A stretch of 64,000 nucleotides of DNA from Roseburia zhanii (GTDB taxonomy: Bacteria > Bacillota > Clostridia > Lachnospirales > Lachnospiraceae), in contig NZ_JACOPH010000001.1 of NCBI RefSeq assembly GCF_014287635.1, forward strand, positions 496,001 to 560,000, written 5' to 3'. The notes under the pieces are model-generated. The model saw nothing but the letters and a program-made list of their open reading frames with translations. It was not told the origin of the DNA and searched no databases. Position numbers and translations under genes: made by a program. Below, one piece after another: positions 17,900 through 28,542 of this stretch (position 1 is the first letter of the stretch; every line of letters starts with the position of its first letter).

Positions 17900-18733
17900 A
17901 TGAACAAATTAGAACTTCAGAAAACGGCAGTAGAAGTCCGTAAAGGAATCGTAACTTCCGTACACAGCGCAAAGGCAGGACATCCGGGTGGATCGCTGTC
18001 AGCAGCAGATATTTTTACCTATTTATATTTTGAAGAAATGAACATTGATCCGAAAGATCCGAAAAAAGCAGACCGTGACCGTTTTGTATTGTCTAAAGGA
18101 CATACAGCACCGGGGCTTTATTCTGCACTTGCAAACCGCGGATATTTTCCGGTAGATGATCTTTTGACACTTCGTCATACAGGCAGCTATTTACAGGGAC
18201 ATCCTGATATGAAGCATATTCCGGGTGTTGATATGTCATCCGGTTCTTTAGGACAGGGCTTATCAGCAGCAGTTGGTATGGCACTTGCAGGAAAAATGGA
18301 CAAAAAAGATTATCGTGTATATGCATTATGCGGTGATGGAGAGATCCAGGAAGGTCAGATCTGGGAGGCGGCTATGTTTGCCGGACACCGTAAGTTAGAT
18401 AATCTCGTAGTGATCGTAGATAATAACAATTTACAGATCGACGGTCCGATCGATGAAGTATGTTCACCATATCCAATCGATAAAAAATTTGAGGCATTCA
18501 ATTTCCATGTGATCAATATCGACGGAAATGATTTTGATGAAATTGCAGCAGCGTTCAAAGAAGCAAGGGAAACCAAAGGAATGCCGACAGCGATCATTGC
18601 ACATACCGTAAAAGGAAAAGGCGTTTCTTATATGGAAAATCAGGCTGGATGGCATGGAAAAGCTCCAAATGATGAAGAATACCAGATCGCAATGGAAGAT
18701 TTGAAGAAAGCAGGTGAAGCATTATGTCAGTAA
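17900..18733 (+). CDS. Transketolase, N-terminal subunit
   Basis: A 277-residue subunit carrying the thiamine-diphosphate pyrophosphate-binding half: KAGHPGGSLS, LSKGHTAPGLY and the GDG...NN motif (CGDGEIQEGQIWEA then VDNNNLQ). It forms an active enzyme only with the C-terminal subunit encoded next, whose start it overlaps by 10 bases. The enzyme moves two-carbon units between sugar phosphates. Splitting transketolase into two genes is common in anaerobic Firmicutes and archaea. Confidence 0.95.
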   Translation: MNKLELQKTAVEVRKGIVTSVHSAKAGHPGGSLSAADIFTYLYFEEMNIDPKDPKKADRDRFVLSKGHTAPGLYSALANRGYFPVDDLLTLRHTGSYLQGHPDMKHIPGVDMSSGSLGQGLSAAVGMALAGKMDKKDYRVYALCGDGEIQEGQIWEAAMFAGHRKLDNLVVIVDNNNLQIDGPIDEVCSPYPIDKKFEAFNFHVINIDGNDFDEIAAAFKEARETKGMPTAIIAHTVKGKGVSYMENQAGWHGKAPNDEEYQIAMEDLKKAGEALCQ

Positions 18734-19680
18734 TCGAAAATATCAAAGATCTGCCAAAGATTGCAACCCGTGATAGTTACGGCAACGCATTAGTAGAACT
18801 TGGCAAAGAAAAAGACAACTTAGTAGTATTAGATGCTGACCTTGCAGCAGCTACCAAAACAGGTATATTCAAAAAAGCTTTTCCGGACAGACACATTGAC
18901 TGTGGTATCGCAGAAGCAAATATGACAGGAATTGCAGCAGGTATGTCAACTTGTGGAAAAGTGCCATTTATCAGCACATTCGCAATGTTTGCAGCAGGAC
19001 GTTCCTATGAGCAGGTGCGTAATTCCATCGGGTATCCGCACTTAAACGTGAAGATCGGGGCAACTCATGCAGGAATCTCTGTAGGAGAAGACGGAGCAAC
19101 CCATCAGTGTAATGAAGATCTTGCACTTATGCGTGTGATCCCGGGCATGGTTGTGATCAATCCATGTGATGATATTGAAGCAAAAGCAGCCGTACGTGCC
19201 GCTTATGAACATGACGGTCCTGTTTATATGCGTTTTGGACGTTTGGCAGTTCCGGTTATCAATGATAGAGAAGATTACAAGTTTGAACTTGGAAAAGGTG
19301 TTGTTTTACGTGAAGGTAAAGACATCACGATCTTTGCGACAGGTCTGTGTGTTGTAGAAACACTGCTTGCAGCAGAAAAATTAGCAGCAGACGGAATCGA
19401 TGCAGAAGTGATCAACATCCATACGATCAAACCGATTGATGAAGAACTGATCACAGCATCTGCAGCAAAGACAGGCAGGGTATTTACGGTAGAAGAACAT
19501 TCAATTATCGGTGGACTCGGATCAGCAGTTTCAGAAGTGCTTTCAGAGAAACAGCCGACAAAAGTAACCAGAATCGGTGTCAACGATGTATTCGGTGAAT
19601 CCGGTCCTGCAGTAGAATTATTACATAAATATGGTTTAGATGCCGAAGGCATTTATAATAAAGTAAAAGAAACAGTATAG
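18724..19680 (+). CDS. Transketolase, C-terminal subunit
   Basis: A 318-residue partner of the preceding subunit, holding the pyrimidine-binding half ([21 protein letters not shown], with the cofactor-activating Glu in IAEANM) and the C-terminal transketolase domain ([25 protein letters not shown]). The start lies inside the previous gene with AGGTGA seven bases ahead, so the two chains should be made in equal amounts. Confidence 0.95.
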   Translation: MSVIENIKDLPKIATRDSYGNALVELGKEKDNLVVLDADLAAATKTGIFKKAFPDRHIDCGIAEANMTGIAAGMSTCGKVPFISTFAMFAAGRSYEQVRNSIGYPHLNVKIGATHAGISVGEDGATHQCNEDLALMRVIPGMVVINPCDDIEAKAAVRAAYEHDGPVYMRFGRLAVPVINDREDYKFELGKGVVLREGKDITIFATGLCVVETLLAAEKLAADGIDAEVINIHTIKPIDEELITASAAKTGRVFTVEEHSIIGGLGSAVSEVLSEKQPTKVTRIGVNDVFGESGPAVELLHKYGLDAEGIYNKVKETV

Positions 19681-19705
19681 AACTGTAACATGGAGGAAAA
19701 GGACA

Positions 19706-21304
19706 ATGAGTCAGAAAGAGGCAATCGCAGCAGGAAAGACAGCCCTTGGTATTGAGTTTGGTTCAACCAGGATCAAGGCAGTATTGATCGGAGAGGATCA
19801 TGTACCACTTGCATCAGGAAGCCATGAATGGGAAAATCAGTTTGAAAATGGTGTATGGACATACAGCTTAGACGCAATCTGGAATGGATTGCAGGACTGC
19901 TACAGAGATTTAGCAGCAGATGTCAAAGCAAAATATGATGAAACAATCACAAGCATCGGATCTATCGGATTTAGTGCAATGATGCATGGTTATATGGCAT
20001 TTGATAAGAATGATGAACTGTTAGTTCCATTCCGTACATGGAGAAATACCATTACAGAAGAAGCAGCAGACAAGCTGACAGCAGAATTGAACTTCAATAT
20101 TCCACAGAGATGGAGTATCTCCCATTTATATCAGGCAATCCTAAATAAAGAAGACCACGTAAAAGACGTAACATTCTTTACAACATTAGCCGGTTATATC
20201 CACTGGAAATTGACAGGAGAGAAGATCCTTGGTGTTGGTGATGCATCCGGTATGTTCCCAATCGACAGTACAACCAGAGATTACGACGTAAAGATGCTAA
20301 AAAAATTCGATGCATTAGTTGCACCATATAACTTCTCATGGAAATTAGAGGAGATCTTACCAAAAGTATTATTAGCAGGTGACAATGCAGGAACACTTAC
20401 AGAAGAAGGAGCAAAACTCTTAGATACCACAGGAAACTTAAAAGCCGGTATTCCGGTATGCCCACCGGAAGGTGATGCAGGAACAGGTATGGTAGCAACG
20501 AACAGTGTAGCAGTAAGAACAGGAAATGTATCTGCCGGAACTTCTGTATTTGCAATGATCGTATTAGAGAACGCATTAAAGAAAGTACATCAGGCAATCG
20601 ACTTAGTAACAACACCAACCGGTGATGCAGTTGCTATGGTGCATTGTAACAACTGTACTTCCGACTTAAATGCATGGGTTGGACTGTTCCGTGAGTTCGC
20701 AGAGAGCTTTGGTATCGAAGTAGATATGAACAAACTCTTCTCCGTACTTTACAACAAAGCATTAGAAGGCGATCCGGACTGCGGCGGTTTATTAGCATAC
20801 AACTATTTCTCCGGTGAGAGCATCACAGGATTTGAAGAAGGAAGACCGTTATTTGCAAGAAGCTCAGAGAGCAACTTCAATCTTGCTAACTTTATGAGAG
20901 TTCATTTATTTACAGCACTTGGTGCTTTAAAGAATGGTCTTGATATCCTCTTAAAAGAAGAAGATGTAAAAGTAGACAAGATCTATGGACATGGTGGATT
21001 GTTCAAGACTCCGGTTGTAGGACAGAGAATCATGGCAGCAGCTATGGACACACCGGTATCTGTTATGGAAACAGCAGGTGAAGGTGGTGCATGGGGTATT
21101 GCCGTATTAGCAGCTTACATGAATAATAAAGCAGATGGCGAATCTTTAGCAGATTATCTGAACAACAAAGTCTTTGGCGGTGAAGCAGGTATCACAGAGA
21201 ATCCTGTAGCATCTGATGTCAAAGGATTTGATGATTTCTTAAAGACTTACAATGCAGGACTGCCGATCGAAAGAGCAGCAGTTGAGTGCTTAAAGATGGA
21301 ATAA
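19706..21304 (+). CDS. FGGY-family carbohydrate kinase, likely ribulokinase
   Basis: A 532-residue kinase of the FGGY fold: N-terminal phosphate loop ([15 protein letters not shown]), [19 protein letters not shown], and adenosine-site glycines near the end ([21 protein letters not shown]). It is unlike classical AraB and XylB, but lies between araA and araD with no other kinase in the operon, so it should phosphorylate L-ribulose. A non-orthologous ribulokinase of this general type has been described in clostridial arabinose clusters. GGAGG precedes the ATG. Phosphorylation of D-xylulose as a second activity cannot be excluded. Confidence 0.88.
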   Translation: MSQKEAIAAGKTALGIEFGSTRIKAVLIGEDHVPLASGSHEWENQFENGVWTYSLDAIWNGLQDCYRDLAADVKAKYDETITSIGSIGFSAMMHGYMAFDKNDELLVPFRTWRNTITEEAADKLTAELNFNIPQRWSISHLYQAILNKEDHVKDVTFFTTLAGYIHWKLTGEKILGVGDASGMFPIDSTTRDYDVKMLKKFDALVAPYNFSWKLEEILPKVLLAGDNAGTLTEEGAKLLDTTGNLKAGIPVCPPEGDAGTGMVATNSVAVRTGNVSAGTSVFAMIVLENALKKVHQAIDLVTTPTGDAVAMVHCNNCTSDLNAWVGLFREFAESFGIEVDMNKLFSVLYNKALEGDPDCGGLLAYNYFSGESITGFEEGRPLFARSSESNFNLANFMRVHLFTALGALKNGLDILLKEEDVKVDKIYGHGGLFKTPVVGQRIMAAAMDTPVSVMETAGEGGAWGIAVLAAYMNNKADGESLADYLNNKVFGGEAGITENPVASDVKGFDDFLKTYNAGLPIERAAVECLKME

Positions 21305-21318
21305 GGAAGGAAAAAACA

Positions 21319-22014
21319 ATGCTTGAAGAATTAAAAAAACAGGTATATGAAGCAAATATGGAATTACCGCGTCGTGGACTGATCACCTATACATGGGGAA
21401 ATGTCAGCGGGATCGACAGAGAAACAGGTTATTTTGTAATCAAACCAAGTGGTGTGGATTATGATAAATTAACACCGGACGATATGGTTGTTATGGACTT
21501 AGAAGGCAACAAGATCGAAGGAAGATATAAACCGTCATCTGATACACCGACCCATTTAGAGTTATATAAGAAATATCCAGAGATCGGTGGTGTTGTACAT
21601 ACACATTCACCGGAAGCAACTTCATGGGCACAGGCTGGAAGAAGTATTCCATTATACGGAACTACACATGCAGATTATTTCTATGGAGAAATCCCATGTG
21701 CAAGAGTACTGACACAGGAAGAAATTGATGAGGGATATGAAACCAATACCGGAATGGTCATCATCGAAACATTCGAAGAGCGTGGCTTAAATCCGATGCA
21801 TACACCGGGTGTTCTCTGCAAGAACCATGGACCTTTCACATGGGGCAAAGATGCAGCAGAAGCTGTACATAATGCAGTTGTATTAGAAGAAGTTGCTAAA
21901 ATGGCAACCAGAACAGAACTCATCAATCCGAAGGTGCAGCCGGCTCCGGATCGTATCCGTGACAAACATTTCTACCGTAAACATGGTGCAAATGCATATT
22001 ACGGACAGAACTAG
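21319..22014 (+). CDS. araD: L-ribulose-5-phosphate 4-epimerase
   Basis: A 231-residue class II aldolase-fold enzyme that converts L-ribulose-5-phosphate to D-xylulose-5-phosphate. Metal ligands are seen in VHTHSPEA (His pair near 95-97) and the KNHGPFTWG segment; [15 protein letters not shown] and [12 protein letters not shown] are characteristic. ATG 21319 follows AAGGAAGG; the in-frame start 33 bases earlier lies inside the kinase gene and has no such site. Last gene of the operon, followed by a terminator. Confidence 0.96.
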   Translation: MLEELKKQVYEANMELPRRGLITYTWGNVSGIDRETGYFVIKPSGVDYDKLTPDDMVVMDLEGNKIEGRYKPSSDTPTHLELYKKYPEIGGVVHTHSPEATSWAQAGRSIPLYGTTHADYFYGEIPCARVLTQEEIDEGYETNTGMVIIETFEERGLNPMHTPGVLCKNHGPFTWGKDAAEAVHNAVVLEEVAKMATRTELINPKVQPAPDRIRDKHFYRKHGANAYYGQN

Positions 22015-22058
22015 GCATTGATGCAGAAACAGGCTATAAGTTAAAGTTTTAAATAAAA

Positions 22059-22097
22059 TGGGACATCGTATCACATGGTACGGTGTCCTGTTTTTTT
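22059..22097 (+). terminator. Rho-independent terminator of the arabinose operon
   Basis: TGGGACATCGTA (22059-22070) pairs with TACGGTGTCCTG (22079-22090) using two G-U pairs, followed by seven T. Confidence 0.88.
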
Positions 22098-22119
22098 GTA
22101 TTCCGGAAAAAGTCAGGCA

Positions 22120-22149
22120 TTGCGTTGAACCCTTATAAGATGATATAAT
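22120..22149 (+). promoter_or_regulatory. Candidate promoter of the two-component operon
   Basis: TTGCGT (22120-22125), 18-base spacer, TATAAT (22144-22149), 62 bases before the response-regulator start. An overlapping TTGAAC (22125-22130) with TAAAAT (22149-22154) is an alternative. Confidence 0.5.
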
Positions 22150-22210
22150 AAAATATAAAGCTGAAAAATAAAAAACATTTTCACAAAGAGAAATGAACAG
22201 GTAGAACAAT

Positions 22211-23833
22211 ATGATAAAAGTATTTTTAGTAGAAGATGAGATTATTATACGTGAAGCGATTCACAAGATGATTCCATGGGCAGAATACGGTTTTGAACTC
22301 ATCGGAGAGGCAAAAGACGGAGAAATGGCACTTCCGCTGATCAAAAAGAGTAAGCCGGATGTTCTGATCACCGACATTAAAATGCCATTTATGGATGGAC
22401 TGACTTTAAGCAGACTTGTGAAAAAAGATCTGCCGAATACTAAGATCATCATTATCAGCGGTTATGATGATTTCGATTATGCCAGACAGGCAATTACATT
22501 AGGTATCGAACAATACCTTTTAAAACCGATCAGCAAAGATGAGTTTTTAGAGGTATTAGAGGGAATCCGTTCCAAATATAAAAAAGAGAACGAGCAGAAG
22601 CTGTATTACCAGAAATTTGAAAATGAGATCAAGGCATATGAAAAGAATGCCCAGAGAGATTTCTTTGAACTGTTAGTTTCTGAAGATGTAGATCTGCAGA
22701 GAATCTATGAGCAGGCAGACAGACTGCAGATCGACATTATGGCACAGTGCTATAATTTAGTGTTATTTGATATTGGCGCAAAGTCCGATTATCAGAACGT
22801 CGGGGACAGATATTCAAACGATGCTGCAGATGTACAGAATAAGATTGATGAGTTTTTTATCAATAACCGGAGTTACCAGTTATTCCGTAACCAGCAGTTC
22901 AATTATGCAGTACTGATCAAGGGTGATGAAAATGAGATCGGACAGATTACCGCAGAATGTATCGAATTTTTAAAGACGACATTTGAACAGAATGGAACCT
23001 TAGAATGGTTTGTCTGTGCAGGTAAGAGCGTTGAGCGTTTAAGCATGATGAGTGAGTGTTACAAAGAAGCGATGAAATCTTTTGCCTACCGCTATTTAGG
23101 CTATCGTTATGTATTTTCTTATGAGAATATAGAAAAAACTGAAAAAGATGAAGATATGAACCTTCAGAATATTGATATGAATGCTGTTAAGCAGGAGATC
23201 ATCTATAATTTTCTGTTCAATGCACTAGATGAGGAAGTAGATAGTTTTGTGAAGAATTATTTGCAGATGATCGGCGGCGAGGCAATGCGTTCAAAGATGT
23301 TCCAACAGTATATTCTGTTGAATCTGCATTTCTGTCTGACAAGTTTTGCAGAAAAATTAGGTTATGACAAAACAGAGATCGACGATTCCCTGAAGTTCAT
23401 CGTAGATGAGAGGATCAAGTCTACAGAAGATTTAGAAAAGATCATCGGTTCTATCTTGCGCAAAGGGATCAGGCTGCGTGAGGAACGCTCAAAGGGACGA
23501 AACCAGAGTGTGATCCGTACAGCATTACAATATATGGAGGAGAATTTTACAGATGATTCTCTGACACTAAACCGCGTGGCAGGTGTTGCGAATGTCAGTG
23601 CAAACCATTTCAGTGCCTTGTTCAGTCAGGAAATGGGACAGACATTTATCGAATATTTAACACAGCTTCGTATGAACCGTGCCAAAGAGCAGCTTCGATG
23701 TACCGATATGCGGTCAGGAGAGATCGCATTAGAAGTCGGTTACAAAGATCCGCATTATTTCAGTTTCTTATTTAAGAAGACACAGGGGTGTACACCAAGC
23801 GAATACCGGAATCAGACGCGTTCGCAGAAATAA
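22211..23833 (+). CDS. YesN-type response regulator (REC + AraC HTH)
   Basis: A 540-residue DNA-binding regulator. The receiver domain (1-120) has the acidic pocket at Glu8/Asp9, phospho-acceptor Asp55 in LITDIKMP and Lys105 in YLLKPI. A long linker domain (about 130-420) leads to two AraC-type helix-turn-helices (about 435-536; VSANHFSALFSQEMGQTF and the DPHYFSFLFKKTQGCTP signature). The cognate kinase is most likely the YesM-like protein two genes downstream. The ribosome site is weak (AACAGG), which suggests low expression. The direct repeats before the transporter promoter at 29990-30028 are a plausible target. Confidence 0.93.
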   Translation: MIKVFLVEDEIIIREAIHKMIPWAEYGFELIGEAKDGEMALPLIKKSKPDVLITDIKMPFMDGLTLSRLVKKDLPNTKIIIISGYDDFDYARQAITLGIEQYLLKPISKDEFLEVLEGIRSKYKKENEQKLYYQKFENEIKAYEKNAQRDFFELLVSEDVDLQRIYEQADRLQIDIMAQCYNLVLFDIGAKSDYQNVGDRYSNDAADVQNKIDEFFINNRSYQLFRNQQFNYAVLIKGDENEIGQITAECIEFLKTTFEQNGTLEWFVCAGKSVERLSMMSECYKEAMKSFAYRYLGYRYVFSYENIEKTEKDEDMNLQNIDMNAVKQEIIYNFLFNALDEEVDSFVKNYLQMIGGEAMRSKMFQQYILLNLHFCLTSFAEKLGYDKTEIDDSLKFIVDERIKSTEDLEKIIGSILRKGIRLREERSKGRNQSVIRTALQYMEENFTDDSLTLNRVAGVANVSANHFSALFSQEMGQTFIEYLTQLRMNRAKEQLRCTDMRSGEIALEVGYKDPHYFSFLFKKTQGCTPSEYRNQTRSQK

Positions 23834-23862
23834 AAGTTCAGGGTATATAGAAGGGAGATAGA

Positions 23863-26800
23863 ATGAAAAAGTTATTATTGCAGACAGGAACATTTTTTTT
23901 ATTTGTACTTACCGTATTGCTGTTTCGCACAGGAGGTTTTCAGGTACAGGCAGCAGAAGAAAAGACATTAGAACCGGTAGAATATATCAACCGTTATTAT
24001 GATGAAGAAAAGGGAAAAGTGATCAGCGAATCAGAAGTATGTGAAGAGTATAAGGTTCTGACGGCAGGTATGACTACTTTGAATAACGGCTGGTACGTGG
24101 TAAATGGCAATGTTGAAAGCAGTGGAGATATCGAGATCCGTGGAGATGTCAGAGTGATCATAGAAGATGGAATGCAGTGGGCGCTTTACGATCACCATAT
24201 CCATGTTACGGGAACTAACAGATTTACAATATATGCAGGAGCAGGGCAGACCGGAGAGTTGGTGGTCACAAAATATTATAATGATGACGGAAAGGCAAGT
24301 ATCGGCGGTGATGGGGCAGACTCTGTGGAAAATGGTGAAAGCTGCGGTATGATCACATTCAATGGTGGAAAAGTGACGATCAAAAGAGGATTTGGTGGAA
24401 CAACAATCGGAACCGGAAAATATGGAAATGGTGGACATATTGTGATCAATGCCGGAACGTTGTCCTGTGTATCGGAACCGAATCCATTGAATGGAGCAAA
24501 TATCGGAAGCGGTACAGATGGAAGCGGAGTTGAGATCGAGATGAATGGCGGAGATGTTACGACACAGGGAGATGTTTCTGTAGCAGATAGCGGCTATACT
24601 TTATTTGGGAGGCTGACCGATCAGGTGACAATGAATGGAGGTTTACTGACGACAAGATTCTGGAGTGAAACAGGAACGAAAAAAGTGAACCTGATCAGTC
24701 CATCCTTTACATATAACAGTGGTGTTGTGAAGAATGCTTATAACCGGATTATCACAGTCAGAAATATGAAAGAAGATGTGACCGTACCGGAAAATTATGT
24801 AATGACGGTGGCAGAAGATGAAACACTGACAGTACCGCAAGGGGTACAGCTTGTGAACAATGGAATCATCCGTTCTTATGGAACACTGATCAATCATGGA
24901 ACAATCACAAATAATGGTACATTTCAGATCAATGAAAAAATCACAGGTACAGGAATCTATACCGGAACAGAAGCACTTGTTGCAAAGAATGTGATAATTC
25001 CGGAGAGTGAACATATATCAGTTTCTTCCGGTAAATTAGTACAGCGGGTAATGCCGGGGGATGCAATGGAAAAAGTAGTCCTTACAGTTGAGGATGGATA
25101 CGAATTTGCAAAAGGAGATGTAACACAGGAATATAGTGGGATCAAAGTGATAAAAAAGGATTTGAGAACACTTGTGATTTCCGGAGATCTTGCAACAGAT
25201 GCAGCAGAAGATGTAGAGATCACAATTCCAAAGGTGAGTTTAAGTGCACAGGGAATAGAACTTGTCATCACTGTAGATGCAGTGGCAGGAGAAAAACTCC
25301 CTGATACAGTACAGATAGCAGAAAATGCAGGTACGCTCCAAAGCATAACCTACTATTTAGATGGAAATGCAATCGCAGATGCTGCTTCCGATGGCTATGA
25401 ATATGGTGTGAAAATGATCATAGAGCCGGCAGAAGGTACAGCATTTTCGGCTCTTACCACAGCAAAGATCAATGGCATAGATGCACAGACCATTATCAAT
25501 CCGGAAGATGGTACAGCGCAGATCACCGGTATCATACCGGCAGTCATAGAATATGGAGCATTTTATATTGACCGGACGTACGATCCGGCTGCAAAAAAGG
25601 TGGTTTCAGAATTAAAGGAATGTAAAGAGTTTCACCGTCTGGCAACAGCAGAATGGACAGATGGCTGGTATTATGTGACACAGAATACAGGTTTGTGGCA
25701 TGTCACCGTAAAGGGTGATGTCAGATTGATATTAGCAGATGGTGTGACACTTAGCGTGTCCGATAACATCGATGTTCCGATAGGATCATCACTTACCATC
25801 TACGGTCAGGAGAACCAGACAGGAACGTTAAATGCAAGAAATGCAGACAGGGCAAATTATCCGGCGGTCGGTAATGTGTTTAGCTGCGGAAAGATCGTGA
25901 TCAATGGAGGAATCATCAAAGCCCGTACCTATTCGAGCTCTTATGCCGGAATCGGATCAACAGGAGCGGAGATAACGATCAATGGCGGTCTGATTGATGC
26001 ATCTTCCGGATATGGATATGATATAAAAGGAGCTAAGGTGATGATCCATGGTGGAGAGATCACCACAAACAACAAAGGAATCGCTGCAAGCGTTGAACAG
26101 AATGGAGGTATCTGGACAGACGTTACAAATCATAAAGTGTCAGCAGCGGCGGAACTTTCTAAGGACGTTGAGATCGCAGAAGGTAGCAGGATGACAGTGC
26201 CGGAGGGAGCAGTACTTACAATACCGGAAGGAGTGGCATTGAAAAATAATGGTGTACTGACAGTTTTAGGATCAGTTGATAATCAGGGAACATGGATAAA
26301 CAATGGAACGATCAGGATTGGATCTGCCGAACAGCTATCCGGTAAGGACATCACAGATAATGGCACCGGTCAGTACAGTCAGTATTTAAGCGCGAATGAG
26401 ATCGTAGTGCCGTCTGGACTTACTTATACAGGAGAAGACCAGACAGAAGCAGTCAAAGCAGTGATCGCTCTAAAGCCTGAACAGACAGAAGGTGTTACTG
26501 CATTAGGACAGACATTTGAGAAAGATAATAACACCGATGACTGGAGTTATGAGATCAAAAAGCGTGGAAATGTTGTAAACGAAGTCAAAGAGGAAGGTAC
26601 TTATACCGTTGTTTATACCTATACGGAAATTACGATCATGAAAGATTTTGCGATCGGACGGTTTGAACTGACTGAAGATATGATGAGCGGAATCGAAGAT
26701 ACTTATTATTTTACAGGAAAAGGAGTCGAACCTGTTCCGGTGATCACTTCTTATGATGGAACCGTTTTTGAAAATGGATGGGACTATCAGGTGACCTATG

Positions 26801-28542
26801 AAAACAATACAGAGCCTGGAACTGCAACCATGACGGTCAAGGGAACGACAAGCTGTATGGGAGAATTTTCCACCACATTTTCTATCCGGTATTTAGAAAT
26901 GCCGGAACTGATGTTACAGGCAACAGAAGGCAAAAATGGGTATTATATATCCGATGTAATGTTAAGCAGTGAGGGATATCAGATTGCAGAAGTACCATCA
27001 GAGGATACAGCAGTCAGAAAATTAGAATGGAAAGATGTATTAACTTACTCAGAAGATGGCAATTATACAAAGAATATCCGGTTTAAAAATAAATCCGGTG
27101 CAGTCACAGATGTGAAAAATGTGACATTCAAGCTCGATCAGACAGGACCGGCAGCAAATATCCGTATCGGAGCCAAAGATTACCAGGATGAACTGCACGA
27201 CGAACTTGTTTATCAACATTACAGATTAGATCAGAATGAAGTTTTGATCCAGTGTGAAGACCAGGCAAGCCAGACAGCTTCTGTAGAATACCTGATCTCA
27301 CAGGAAAAACTCACAGCCGGGGAATTAGCCAGTGAAAAATGTGAATGGCAGCCATATGACGAAGAACGGAAACCTTCTATATTAAATGATACAAACCAGA
27401 TCGTTTATGTAAAAACGACAGATCATGCCGGAAATGTAAATTATGCAGGAACGGAAGGAATCTATGTAGATACAGTAGCACCAAAGGTAACGGAACTTGC
27501 GATTTCTGCTGATCAGGATACATTAAAAGAAACGCAGTTTACATTCTCATTTCGAACAGATGAAGCAGGAAGTTATTTCTATGCAGTACTTTTAGCAGAT
27601 GAAGATGCACCGGATGCAGATCACATTTTAGAAATGGCAGCGGGAAATGCCGTTGGCAGTACAAAAAACAGTACAGCAGACAGTAAGGCAGCCGCATGTG
27701 GAATGGGAACAGTCGCACAGGAAGATATGACAGAAGAAGGAACGGCACTTGTGACAGAGCAGGTAACGGGACTTTTAGCAGATACGGCATATAAAGTATA
27801 CGTTGTAGTGCAGGATGAGATTTATGACATCTCAAAAGAGGCTCGGGGAGTGTTGGTACATAACAAATCCGAAGTATTTGCAAGTGATATGCAAAAGACA
27901 GCAAAGCATATCCCACAGGATAATGGTAAAAAAACAGAAGATACAACGAATAACAGCAGTACATCAGATAACAGCAAAACATCAGATAACAGCAAAACAT
28001 CAGATAACAGCAATACGGCAGATAATACCAGGACACCAGACCAGACACAGCCGGATACACCATCTGTAGAGTTAGATAAACGCTACCGGATCACAGGAGC
28101 AGCTACAGCAGAATATGTAGGACCTGTTTCAACGGATAAGAAAAAAGTAGTGATCTCAGATAGCATAGAATACAATGGCAAAGTTTATAAAGTAACTTCC
28201 ATTGCAAAAAATGCATTTATGAACAACAAACGGATCACAGAAGTCGTTGTTGGCAAAAATGTGACCACGATTAAAGATCAGGCATTTGCAAACGCAAAGA
28301 CGTTAAAGAAAGTTACCTTAGGCAAAAATACTACGAAAATAGGCAAGAATGTATTCAAGGGTTCTAAGAAGTTAAAGACAGTCATCGTAAAATCGACGAA
28401 ACTTAAGAAAAGTAGCTTGAAGAAGAACACATTTAAGGGCATCACATCGAAAACAACGATCAAAGTGCCAAAGAAGAAAGTAAAGGCATACCGGAAACTC
28501 TTTCAGGCGGCAGGACTTGGAAAAAAGGTTAAGGTGAAGTAA
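23863..28542 (+). CDS. Large secreted surface protein with beta-helix-like repeats and LRR tail
   Basis: A 1559-residue exported protein with a signal peptide (about 1-30). Two related halves (about 35-310 and 565-790) each start with a DGWYYV/NGWYVV segment and continue with G/N-rich strands (ITFNGGKVTIK, IVINGGIIKA), as in right-handed beta-helix or carbohydrate-binding proteins. Ig/Fn3-like regions follow, then a TSDNSK-repeat linker (27961-28014), then a basic BspA-type leucine-rich module (about 1407-1559). I recognise no catalytic site. The gene lies between a response regulator and its likely kinase, whose start codon directly follows the stop, so it may be a surface receptor or glycan-binding partner of the kinase. 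That role is inference. Confidence 0.85.
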   Translation: MKKLLLQTGTFFLFVLTVLLFRTGGFQVQAAEEKTLEPVEYINRYYDEEKGKVISESEVCEEYKVLTAGMTTLNNGWYVVNGNVESSGDIEIRGDVRVIIEDGMQWALYDHHIHVTGTNRFTIYAGAGQTGELVVTKYYNDDGKASIGGDGADSVENGESCGMITFNGGKVTIKRGFGGTTIGTGKYGNGGHIVINAGTLSCVSEPNPLNGANIGSGTDGSGVEIEMNGGDVTTQGDVSVADSGYTLFGRLTDQVTMNGGLLTTRFWSETGTKKVNLISPSFTYNSGVVKNAYNRIITVRNMKEDVTVPENYVMTVAEDETLTVPQGVQLVNNGIIRSYGTLINHGTITNNGTFQINEKITGTGIYTGTEALVAKNVIIPESEHISVSSGKLVQRVMPGDAMEKVVLTVEDGYEFAKGDVTQEYSGIKVIKKDLRTLVISGDLATDAAEDVEITIPKVSLSAQGIELVITVDAVAGEKLPDTVQIAENAGTLQSITYYLDGNAIADAASDGYEYGVKMIIEPAEGTAFSALTTAKINGIDAQTIINPEDGTAQITGIIPAVIEYGAFYIDRTYDPAAKKVVSELKECKEFHRLATAEWTDGWYYVTQNTGLWHVTVKGDVRLILADGVTLSVSDNIDVPIGSSLTIYGQENQTGTLNARNADRANYPAVGNVFSCGKIVINGGIIKARTYSSSYAGIGSTGAEITINGGLIDASSGYGYDIKGAKVMIHGGEITTNNKGIAASVEQNGGIWTDVTNHKVSAAAELSKDVEIAEGSRMTVPEGAVLTIPEGVALKNNGVLTVLGSVDNQGTWINNGTIRIGSAEQLSGKDITDNGTGQYSQYLSANEIVVPSGLTYTGEDQTEAVKAVIALKPEQTEGVTALGQTFEKDNNTDDWSYEIKKRGNVVNEVKEEGTYTVVYTYTEITIMKDFAIGRFELTEDMMSGIEDTYYFTGKGVEPVPVITSYDGTVFENGWDYQVTYENNTEPGTATMTVKGTTSCMGEFSTTFSIRYLEMPELMLQATEGKNGYYISDVMLSSEGYQIAEVPSEDTAVRKLEWKDVLTYSEDGNYTKNIRFKNKSGAVTDVKNVTFKLDQTGPAANIRIGAKDYQDELHDELVYQHYRLDQNEVLIQCEDQASQTASVEYLISQEKLTAGELASEKCEWQPYDEERKPSILNDTNQIVYVKTTDHAGNVNYAGTEGIYVDTVAPKVTELAISADQDTLKETQFTFSFRTDEAGSYFYAVLLADEDAPDADHILEMAAGNAVGSTKNSTADSKAAACGMGTVAQEDMTEEGTALVTEQVTGLLADTAYKVYVVVQDEIYDISKEARGVLVHNKSEVFASDMQKTAKHIPQDNGKKTEDTTNNSSTSDNSKTSDNSKTSDNSNTADNTRTPDQTQPDTPSVELDKRYRITGAATAEYVGPVSTDKKKVVISDSIEYNGKVYKVTSIAKNAFMNNKRITEVVVGKNVTTIKDQAFANAKTLKKVTLGKNTTKIGKNVFKGSKKLKTVIVKSTKLKKSSLKKNTFKGITSKTTIKVPKKKVKAYRKLFQAAGLGKKVKVK
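27961..28014 (+). repeat. 18-bp tandem repeat, three copies
   Basis: ACATCAGATAACAGCAAA is repeated at 27961, 27979 and 27997 (last base changed), with a decayed fourth unit after it. In frame it encodes TSDNSK units of a flexible linker before the leucine-rich module. Confidence 0.95.

Noticed and set aside
27961..28014. Regular repeats that could suggest a CRISPR-like array
   Set aside because: The copies are contiguous without spacers and in frame in a coding linker.
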